A stretch of DNA of 18,022 bases from Oscillibacter sp. UBA6647 (lineage in GTDB: Bacteria > Bacillota > Clostridia > Oscillospirales > Oscillospiraceae). A program made the position numbers and the translations under genes. The notes beneath the pieces are model-generated. The model searched no databases. It was not told where the DNA came from and saw only the letters and a program-made list of their open reading frames with translations. The stretch covers positions 1-18,022 of the forward strand of contig DKLF01000008.1 in the NCBI GenBank assembly GCA_002455655.1. The letters run 5' to 3'. This document shows positions 1-5,393 of the stretch, piece after piece (position 1 is the stretch's first letter; the number at the start of each line of letters is the position of its first letter).

Positions 1-248
1 AGAAACACCTCCCACAGGCGATGCCCGCGTACCAGAGAGATGGCGGCGGTTACGCCCCCGTCCGTCAGGCGAGAGCCCCTATAGGGCTCATAATAAATCA
101 GCCCTTCCTTTTTCATTTTTCCCAGCATTTCCGTCACCGAGGCGGGCGAAATCTGAAGAGCTTCCGCAATCTGCTTATTGCTCACCAGATTATTCACACC
201 GCTCAGCTTATAAACGGCTTTCAAGTAGTCTTCTTTATTCGGCGTCAT
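1..248 (-). CDS. DtxR/MntR-family metal-dependent transcriptional regulator (partial, C-terminus beyond left edge)
   Basis: The 82 visible residues form the N-terminal winged-helix domain of a DtxR/MntR/IdeR regulator: an opening EDYLKAVYKL helix, the recognition helix region ISPASVTEMLGKMKKEGL (about residues 33-50), and the wing YYEPYRGSRLT (52-62). In this family Fe2+ or Mn2+ binding promotes dimerisation and operator binding. Asp7 sits where MntR has its metal-ligand Asp and DtxR has Met, and His76 sits at the MntR His77 position; the second MntR first-helix ligand (Glu) is Lys here. That leans to MntR-like but does not settle the metal. The dimerisation domain and remaining ligands lie outside the window. 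The ATG at 248 is preceded by GGAGGG at a 7-base spacing. The gene follows a small membrane peptide by 52 bases and shares its promoter, which carries a palindrome of the kind this family binds, so autoregulation is likely. Confidence 0.93.
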   Translation of the reverse strand, partial: MTPNKEDYLKAVYKLSGVNNLVSNKQIAEALQISPASVTEMLGKMKKEGLIYYEPYRGSRLTDGGVTAAISLVRGHRLWEVF

Positions 249-300
249 ATCGTTTCCCTCCGCTTTTTCGCAATTGCTCTGCACCGTGCCGCTTGAAGCC

Positions 301-405
301 CTATCCTGCAAACAGCTTTGCAAGCGTGCCAAACAGCAGAACCAGAGCGATTGCAGTTAATATCGGAATCTTACGAAGCAGCAGCCGTTTGATATAAGCG
401 TCCAT
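301..405 (-). CDS. Small single-pass membrane peptide (34 aa) upstream of the DtxR-family gene
   Basis: This short frame encodes 34 residues: a basic N-terminus (MDAYIKRLLLRK) followed by one hydrophobic helix (about residues 14-33, ILTAIALVLLFGTLAKLF) and a stop. By the positive-inside rule it would be a single-pass inner-membrane peptide with N-terminus in the cytoplasm. The ATG at 405 has a GGAG site (414-411) at good spacing, and the frame lies between the predicted promoter/operator and the DtxR-family start, so it would be the first gene of that transcript. I do not recognise the family. Small membrane peptides in metal regulons can modulate transporters, but that role is only a guess here. 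It could also be a chance frame, although the ribosome site, the position and the clean membrane helix argue against it. Confidence 0.6.
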   Translation of the reverse strand: MDAYIKRLLLRKIPILTAIALVLLFGTLAKLFAG

Positions 406-438
406 AGCTTCTCCATTCGTTATCTGCACATCACTAAT

Positions 439-454
439 TTTAGGGATACCTAAA
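439..454. promoter_or_regulatory. Predicted DtxR-family operator (6-4-6 palindrome)
   Basis: TTTAGG-GATA-CCTAAA is a perfect inverted repeat with a 4-base spacer. It lies just downstream of the minus-strand -10 (470-465), covering the likely transcription start of the small peptide/DtxR operon. The TTAGG half-site resembles the DtxR/IdeR iron-box half-site. A related palindrome sits at the sodA start (763-778). Binding by the neighbouring regulator is inferred. Confidence 0.7.
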
Positions 455-464
455 TATAATTTTA

Positions 465-493
465 AGTATATGCCAAAACAAAGCGGACTGCAA
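465..493 (-). promoter_or_regulatory. Predicted promoter of the small peptide / DtxR operon
   Basis: On the minus strand TTGCAG (493-488) and TATACT (470-465) are separated by 17 bases. The -10 matches consensus at five of six bases; the -35 is weaker. The predicted start falls near 458, at the edge of the 439-454 palindrome. Confidence 0.55.
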
Positions 494-721
494 GTGTTTT
501 TTTAATATCAAGGCGATATCGCCTGCACCTCCCCGATCAGAAACTCTTCGCTTCTTTATGCGGCGTTTCAATCTGATTTTTGCATTGCCTTCCCGTTTTT
601 GTGAGACGCTCCATGATTTAAGCGGAGGTGCCAGTTTTTCCGGCGGCTGGGAAGATGTGCATATCTGATTACGCGAACGATTGCCAATTGTAAACAATTT
701 GCGTCTTTTGTCACGGAGGAC

Positions 722-750
722 TTGCTTTCCGAAAATATGTGGGATATAAT
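722..750 (+). promoter_or_regulatory. Predicted sodA promoter
   Basis: TTGCTT (722-727) and a consensus TATAAT (745-750) are separated by exactly 17 bases, 53 bases upstream of the sodA start codon. The predicted transcription start is near 757, just before the palindrome at 763-778. Confidence 0.75.
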
Positions 751-762
751 GACATTACATAA

Positions 763-778
763 GTTAGTAATAACTAAC
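763..778. promoter_or_regulatory. Predicted DtxR-family operator in the sodA leader
   Basis: GTTAGT-AATA-ACTAAC is a perfect 6-4-6 inverted repeat centred about 14 bases after the predicted sodA transcription start. It shares the TTAG...CTAA core and spacer length with the palindrome at 439-454, so both probably bind the same metalloregulator. The position would suit repression. It ends 12 bases before the AGGAGG ribosome site. Confidence 0.65.
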
Positions 779-803
779 CAAAATTGATTCAGGAGGTTTA
801 AAT

Positions 804-1424
804 ATGTACACACAATATAAACTGCCTTATGCTTACGACGCTCTGGAGCCGCACATTGATGCGCTGACCATGGAGACGCATTATTCCAAACATCATGCCG
901 CATATACGAAAAACCTCAACGACGCGGTGGCAAAGGCCGGCGTCAATAAGGAAATTGAAGAGCTGCTGCGCTCGCTGGGGGACATTGAGGACCCCGCTGT
1001 TCGGCAGGCCATCCGCAACAATGGCGGAGGATTTTACAACCACAACCTTTATTTCTCCACCATGGGGCCCGACGGCGGGAAGGAACCCACGGGAGCCTTT
1101 TCAAAGCTGCTGGAGCAGGAATTTGGAAGTGTTTCCGCCCTTCAGGAGAAGCTTGGGGCATTGGCCACGGGCCAGTTCGGGTCCGGCTGGGCATGGCTGT
1201 CCGCCAATCGTGATGGAAAGCTGGTGCTTTCCTCCGGCCCGAATCAGGACAACCCCCTCATGGAGGGAATGGGCTATGTTCCCATTCTGGGCATCGACGT
1301 GTGGGAGCATGCGTATTACCTTAAGTATAAAAACCTGCGTGCCGATTATGTGAAGGCATTTTACAACGTTGTTCGCTGGGATACGGTGGCGGAGAACTAT
1401 GAGCGGGTAAAGCGGGGAGAATAA
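804..1424 (+). CDS. sodA: Superoxide dismutase, Fe/Mn family
   Basis: A 206-residue, full-length Fe/Mn superoxide dismutase, a cytoplasmic enzyme that converts superoxide to oxygen and hydrogen peroxide. The four metal ligands are visible as His26, His80 (YNH), Asp165 and His169 (DVWEH), with second-shell His30 and Tyr34. The glutamine of NQDNP (Gln148) and the glycine-rich GGG before the second ligand match the Mn-type arrangement rather than the Fe-type one. Two aromatic changes stand out: Phe77 where Mn enzymes usually have His, and Phe84 where most members have Trp (NHNLYF instead of NHSLFW). AGGAGG at 792-797 fixes the start. The gene is divergent from the DtxR-type regulator, carries a matching operator in its leader, and is followed 51 bases later by dps with no obvious terminator between them. 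Confidence 0.96.
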   Translation: MYTQYKLPYAYDALEPHIDALTMETHYSKHHAAYTKNLNDAVAKAGVNKEIEELLRSLGDIEDPAVRQAIRNNGGGFYNHNLYFSTMGPDGGKEPTGAFSKLLEQEFGSVSALQEKLGALATGQFGSGWAWLSANRDGKLVLSSGPNQDNPLMEGMGYVPILGIDVWEHAYYLKYKNLRADYVKAFYNVVRWDTVAENYERVKRGE

Positions 1425-1475
1425 TCGTCCCCGCTGCCCTGCAAGCGATAAAATAATGATAAGGAGGCGTGCTTT

Positions 1476-1916
1476 ATGAGCGCAAACTTGTATGAAAAAA
1501 TGAACGTATACCTTGCAAATCAGGAGGTTGCCTATATCAAGCTGCACAATCTCCATTGGTATGTGAAAGGGCGGAGCTTCTTCACCCTCCATACCAAGCT
1601 GGAGGGGCTTTACGACCAGACCGCGGTCATCATTGACGAGGTGGCCGAGCGGCTGCTGGCTCTTGGGCAATCCCCGGTGGCCAGCCTGAAAAAGGCGCTG
1701 ACCATGACCACCATTAAGGAGCGGGAGGACGTGCCTGTTTCCTCGGAGGACACTATGCGAAGCCTTATGTCAGACGTAGAATACTGGATTCGGGACACAA
1801 AGGAGATTGCGCAGCTCGCGGACGAGGCGGGCGACGGCGCCACGGCCGATCAGTTTAACGGCTATTTGAGCGAATACCAGAAGCTTTTGTGGATGCTTCA
1901 GTCTTATCTGGGATAG
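1476..1916 (+). CDS. dps: Dps-family ferritin-like DNA-binding / iron-storage protein
   Basis: A 146-residue protein of normal Dps length. Dps dodecamers oxidise Fe2+ with hydrogen peroxide and store the iron, limiting hydroxyl-radical damage. The ferroxidase signature is intact and, as in the family, shared between subunits: His27 in LHNLHW, His39 and Glu43 in the TLHTKLE segment, Asp54 and Glu58 in IDEVAER. There is no long lysine-rich N-terminal tail, so DNA binding by the E. coli mode is not evident. AAGGAGG lies 8 bases before the ATG. It follows sodA closely, so the pair would remove superoxide and then peroxide plus free iron. A strong terminator follows. Confidence 0.95.
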   Translation: MSANLYEKMNVYLANQEVAYIKLHNLHWYVKGRSFFTLHTKLEGLYDQTAVIIDEVAERLLALGQSPVASLKKALTMTTIKEREDVPVSSEDTMRSLMSDVEYWIRDTKEIAQLADEAGDGATADQFNGYLSEYQKLLWMLQSYLG

Positions 1917-1946
1917 TCGGATTTCTCCATACCGAAAAAAATACGA

Positions 1947-1979
1947 AAAACAGTACGGCCTTCATGGCCGTACTGTTTT
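1947..1979 (+). terminator. Rho-independent terminator after dps
   Basis: A perfect 14-bp stem (left arm 1947-1960, right arm 1966-1979) closes on the loop TTCAT; the right arm ends in TTTT and T-rich sequence follows. It lies 31 bases after the dps stop and separates the sodA-dps unit from the next operon. Confidence 0.9.
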
Positions 1980-2060
1980 CTTCTGTTAACAGGCAGGTTA
2001 GCTCGCACTTACAGAAATTTTTAAAACGTTGGAAAAACAACGTGAATAATCACCCTGCCG

Positions 2061-2069
2061 TGGTATACT
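2061..2069 (+). promoter_or_regulatory. Possible extended -10 promoter of the three-gene cassette
   Basis: TGG followed by TATACT (2064-2069) forms an extended -10 element about 70 bases before the first gene. No good -35 is visible 16-18 bases upstream. The terminator at 1947-1979 implies that a promoter must lie between it and 2137. Confidence 0.45.
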
Positions 2070-2136
2070 TCAGATATAAAAAACAGATACAAGCGAAGAG
2101 CGGACAAAACCGAACAGACCTGAAAGGAAGGCTTTT

Positions 2137-3384
2137 ATGGCAAATTATTTTAAGGTGACGGACAGCATCTACGATATTACGGAGAAATACCCGGAGCTGA
2201 TTGCCTTTTTGGCGGCCAACGGCTTTGAGCCGCTGAAAAACGAGATGATGAGAAAAACGCTGGGCAAAACCATTTCACTGGAAACAGCTCTGCGCAGCAA
2301 AAAAATGAATGTGGAGCTGTTTGTAAACAAGCTGGAGGACGCAATTGAGCAAAGCCAGTACAGCGTTTCCACGGGGCTTACCCAGATGAAAAAGGAAACC
2401 GGGGCCGATGTGCGCATCGAGGGCGTGCTGCCCTGTCCCATCCGGATTCCCCTGCTGGAGCGGTTTGAAAGCTGGTTCAATGAAAAGAAGGACAGCTTTG
2501 GCTTTGAAGTGGATTACAGCTTACAGGCCGCCAGCATGGGGCTTGACCACATCAAGGCGCGGGTGCTGGAGGCGGGCGGAAACCCTGAAAGGCTGTCCGA
2601 TCTGTATCTGTCGGCGGGCTTTGATTTGTTTTTCGACCAGACGCTGATGGGGCAGTACCGGGACGCGGGGGTATTCGAGGAAATCTCCGGTGTGGAGCAT
2701 TTGAACCCGGATTTTGAAAACGAGCGCCTGAGCCTGAGGGACCCGAAGGGGCAGTATGCCATCATCGGCGTGGTTCCCGCCATTTTCATGGTGAACACCG
2801 CGGCGCTGGGGGACCGGCCCTGCCCCGAAAGCTGGGAGGATTTGCTCCGTCCGGAGTTTGAGAACAGCGTATCCCTTCCCACACGGGACTTGGATTTGTT
2901 CAACGCGCTGCTGCTGCACATTTACCGCTATTATGGCGAGGAGGGTGTCACCAAGCTGGGCCGTGCCATGCTGCGCAGCATGCACCCCGCCCAGATGGTG
3001 AAATCTCATATTAAACGGGGAGAAAATGCCATTCCCGCCGTGACCATCGCCCCTTATTTCTTCACCCAGATGCTGGACGCCAAGGGTCCCATGATTCCCG
3101 TGTGGCCCAAGGACGGTGCGATTGTCAGCCCCATTTTCCTGCTGGCAAAGGGCGCCTCCAAGGAAAAGATCAAGCCCTTTGTGGACTTTCTGTTCTCCAA
3201 GGAAGTGGGCGAAGTCTTTACCTCCGGGGGCAAATTCCCCTCCACCAATCCGCTGGTGGACAACGGTCTGCGTCCCGATCAAGGCTTTATGTGGCTGGGG
3301 TGGGACTATATCCACCAGCATGACATCGGGCAGTTGATTAAAACCACGGAGGAGCTGTTTTTTCAGGCATATAAGGAGGATTGA
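2137..3384 (+). CDS. Cytoplasmic iron-type substrate-binding-protein-like protein with N-terminal DUF1858-like segment
   Basis: A 415-residue protein in two parts. Residues 1 to about 75 form a helical segment (ITEKYPELIAFLAANGF, then a SLETALRSKK stretch) resembling DUF1858/ScdA_N-type modules, but without their usual cysteines. From about residue 90 to the end it looks like a type-2 periplasmic-binding fold of the ferric-iron (AfuA/FbpA-like) class, most clearly in VWPKDGAIVSPIFLLAKG and the FVDFLFSKEVGEVF segment near the C-terminus. It has no signal peptide, lipobox or membrane helix, so it should stay in the cytoplasm, which is odd for this fold. GGAAGG precedes the ATG. It is translationally close-coupled to a GTPase gene and then an ABC ATPase gene. 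A metal- or anion-binding role inside the cell is my inference; the true ligand is unknown. Confidence 0.8.
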   Translation: MANYFKVTDSIYDITEKYPELIAFLAANGFEPLKNEMMRKTLGKTISLETALRSKKMNVELFVNKLEDAIEQSQYSVSTGLTQMKKETGADVRIEGVLPCPIRIPLLERFESWFNEKKDSFGFEVDYSLQAASMGLDHIKARVLEAGGNPERLSDLYLSAGFDLFFDQTLMGQYRDAGVFEEISGVEHLNPDFENERLSLRDPKGQYAIIGVVPAIFMVNTAALGDRPCPESWEDLLRPEFENSVSLPTRDLDLFNALLLHIYRYYGEEGVTKLGRAMLRSMHPAQMVKSHIKRGENAIPAVTIAPYFFTQMLDAKGPMIPVWPKDGAIVSPIFLLAKGASKEKIKPFVDFLFSKEVGEVFTSGGKFPSTNPLVDNGLRPDQGFMWLGWDYIHQHDIGQLIKTTEELFFQAYKED

Positions 3385-3386
3385 AT

Positions 3387-4088
3387 ATGAATCTGACGAT
3401 TTTTTCTGGCCCTCCCTCGTCGGGGAAGACCTCAGTCATTCTGAAAACCATTGCGTCCCTGCAAAACCGGGGTATCCGGGTGGGCGTGGTGAAGTTTGAC
3501 TGTCTGTATACCGACGACGACGTGGCCTATGAAAAGGCGGGCGTACCCGTAAAAAAGGGACTTTCCGGGGCGCTGTGCCCCGACCACTTCTTTGCTTCCA
3601 ACATTGAGGAAATCGTCCGTTGGGGAAATCATGCGGGGCTGGACTTGCTCATCAGCGAATCCGCCGGACTGTGCAACCGCTGCTCGCCCTATATCAAGGA
3701 CATCAAGGGCGTGTGCGTCATCGACAACCTCTCCGGCATCAACACGCCGAAAAAAATCGGGCCCATGCTGAAGTCTGCCGATCTGGTGGTCATCACCAAG
3801 GGGGACATCGTCTCTCAGGCGGAGCGGGAGGTGTTTGCCTCCCGGGTCAGCTCGGTGAATCCAAAGGCCGTCACCATGCATGTCAACGGCCTGACGGGCC
3901 AAGGGGCCTATGAGCTGGGAACTTTGATTTACGACGAGTCCCAGCGGGTGGACTCGGTGCAGGGGATGCAGCTTCGCTTTCCCATGCCGGCGGCGCTTTG
4001 CTCCTACTGTCTGGGTGAAACCCGCATTGGCGAGGCGTTCCAGATGGGCAACGTGAAAAAGATGGACTTGGGGGTGGACGGCAAATGA
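3387..4088 (+). CDS. SIMIBI GTPase related to HypB/UreG/CobW metal-insertion GTPases
   Basis: A 233-residue P-loop protein. The Walker A motif GPPSSGKT (residues 8-15) and the guanine-type TKGD (137-140) sit in a layout like HypB, UreG and CobW, which use GTP to deliver Ni, Zn or cobalt to enzymes. The stretch LLISESAGLCNRC (87-99) occupies the position of HypB's LLFIEN..GN segment. Cysteines are arranged suggestively: Cys64, the CNRC pair (96/99), and a C-terminal CSYC pair (205/208) followed by LGETRIG. These may bind metal or an Fe-S cluster; that is inference. The ATG at 3387 is chosen because AAGGAGGA (3373-3380) lies 6 bases upstream, whereas the in-frame TTG at 3381 abuts it. The start is 2 bases after the previous stop, and the end overlaps the next ATG (ATGA). 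Confidence 0.82.
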   Translation: MNLTIFSGPPSSGKTSVILKTIASLQNRGIRVGVVKFDCLYTDDDVAYEKAGVPVKKGLSGALCPDHFFASNIEEIVRWGNHAGLDLLISESAGLCNRCSPYIKDIKGVCVIDNLSGINTPKKIGPMLKSADLVVITKGDIVSQAEREVFASRVSSVNPKAVTMHVNGLTGQGAYELGTLIYDESQRVDSVQGMQLRFPMPAALCSYCLGETRIGEAFQMGNVKKMDLGVDGK

Positions 4089-5107
4089 CGGACTTGAGCA
4101 TTGCCCGCCTGCTGGCGGAGTACCCTTACGCGGCGGCGTATTTCGAGCAGAACAAGCTGGATGTCTCCGGCTATGAGGAGCTGACCTTTCCCCGGTATTT
4201 AGAGCATTTCACCCAGGACGAGCTGGAGGATCTGGCCATTGACCGGGAAAAGCTGCTGTCCGATCTTGAGGTGTTTATTGCCCAGATGCAGGAATTTCTG
4301 GGGCTGGGCGCGTCCAATCAGGTGCACTCGCTGACCATTCTTCCCGGGCATGACAAGTCCGGCGGAGCAGAGGGCTTTGAGCGGTTCACAATTCACGCCT
4401 CCGAAATTGTCTCCATTGTCGGCCCCACCGGCTCGGGGAAAAGCCGCCTGCTGGCGGATATCGAGTGGGCCGCCCAGAACGATACGCCCACCGGGCGCAG
4501 CATTTTAATCAACGAGGAGGTTCCCGACAACAAGTGGCGGTTTTCCTCCAACAACAAGCTGGTAGCTCAGCTTTCACAGAACATGAATTTCGTGATGGAT
4601 TTGACCGTGCGGGAATTTTTGGAACTTCATGCCCAAAGCCGCCTGCGGGAGGACCCGGACGCGGTGATTGATCGCATCATTGAGGAGGCCAACAACCTTG
4701 CGGGGGAGCAGTTCCGCATGGACACCCCCGTGACCAGCCTATCCGGGGGACAGTCCCGGGCGCTGATGATTGCGGACACCGCCATTTTAAGCTCCTCACC
4801 CATCGTACTGATCGATGAGATTGAAAATGCAGGCATTGACCGGAAGAAGGCACTGGAGCTGCTGGTGGCTGAGGATAAAATTGTGCTGATGGCGACTCAC
4901 GACCCGCTGCTGGCTCTGATTGCCGACAAGCGTATTGTCATCAAAAACGGCGGCATCAGCAAGGTTGTTGAAACCAGTCCCGAGGAAAAGGCCCTGCTGG
5001 AGGAACTTGAAAAAATGGACGCCGTGGTCCAGCACGCGCGGCATAAGCTGCGCAGTGGAAGCGCGCTTTCCGCCGCTGACTTAAATCGGCAAGGGGCTGG
5101 GCAGTAA
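4085..5107 (+). CDS. Stand-alone ABC-type ATPase with N-terminal ScdA_N/DUF1858-like segment
   Basis: A 340-residue soluble ATPase. Residues 5 to about 72 form a helical segment (LLAEYPYAAAYFEQNKLD onward) resembling the N-terminal module of ScdA/YtfE-type proteins, with the usual cysteines absent. A complete ABC nucleotide-binding domain follows: Walker A GPTGSGKS (113-120), Q-loop near Gln165, signature LSGGQSRAL (219-227), Walker B IVLIDE (240-245) and switch His272. There is no membrane domain and no permease gene in the operon, so it is unlikely to power import in the usual way. It overlaps the GTPase gene by 4 bases and ends the operon before a strong terminator. Soluble ABC ATPases such as SufC act in cofactor assembly; a similar role is a hypothesis. 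Its Gln- and Gly-rich tail is poorly conserved-looking. Confidence 0.85.
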   Translation: MTDLSIARLLAEYPYAAAYFEQNKLDVSGYEELTFPRYLEHFTQDELEDLAIDREKLLSDLEVFIAQMQEFLGLGASNQVHSLTILPGHDKSGGAEGFERFTIHASEIVSIVGPTGSGKSRLLADIEWAAQNDTPTGRSILINEEVPDNKWRFSSNNKLVAQLSQNMNFVMDLTVREFLELHAQSRLREDPDAVIDRIIEEANNLAGEQFRMDTPVTSLSGGQSRALMIADTAILSSSPIVLIDEIENAGIDRKKALELLVAEDKIVLMATHDPLLALIADKRIVIKNGGISKVVETSPEEKALLEELEKMDAVVQHARHKLRSGSALSAADLNRQGAGQ

Positions 5108-5393
5108 GGAGCCCGTCATTAAAAACAGGGGCAATATTTATACGTCGATGGCGGCCCCGCCCCAAATGTCAAGGCAATGAGTGTGGATGATAAGGACAGT
5201 GTGGGTAAAACCGAACAGCCGTAAGCGCAAAACAGAGCGCAAAGCGATTTTCGCTTTGCGCTCTGTTTTTCTTTGCTATGTAAAAAAATACGCTGTTCTC
5301 GGCAATGGGTAGATAATCGCAGGAGAGGAAGCATCGTTTTTCAGTGCTTGATAGCGCTCAGGCAACGGAGCGGGGTTTTGTACCGTACGCCAA
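5108..5393. other. Convergent intergenic region
   Basis: No complete gene is visible between the ABC ATPase and the convergent CobW gene. After an in-frame stop at 5120, a 33-codon open stretch without a start (5123-5224) includes GQYLYVDGG, reminiscent of the end of short-chain dehydrogenases; it could be a gene remnant or chance. The terminator at 5229-5270 follows. Bases 5271-5393 show nothing I can interpret. Confidence 0.5.
5229..5270. terminator. Strong terminator, probably bidirectional
   Basis: A perfect 19-bp stem (left arm 5229-5247, right arm 5251-5269) encloses a TTT loop. It is flanked by A-run and T-run sequence so it can stop transcription from both sides: the three-gene cassette on the plus strand and the Fur-CobW unit on the minus strand. 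Confidence 0.9.

Larger units (their letters stand above)
406..803. other. Divergent intergenic region between the DtxR operon and sodA
   Basis: This 398-base stretch has no convincing gene. It holds two divergent promoters with operators (listed separately) and two unassigned palindromes: AGGCGATATCGCCT at 511-524 (perfect, 14 bp) and AATTGT-AA-ACAATT at 686-699. Minus-strand open frames here lack ribosome sites and have unconvincing composition, so I do not call them. The segment from about 525 to 685 shows nothing I can interpret. Confidence 0.6.

Noticed and set aside
1414..1436. Short GGGGA/TCCCC hairpin at the sodA stop as a terminator
   Set aside because: The stem is only about 6 bp and has no T-run; sodA and dps look co-transcribed.
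3381..3386. TTG start two codons upstream of the GTPase ATG
   Set aside because: It directly abuts the AAGGAGGA ribosome site with no spacing; the ATG at 3387 has correct spacing.
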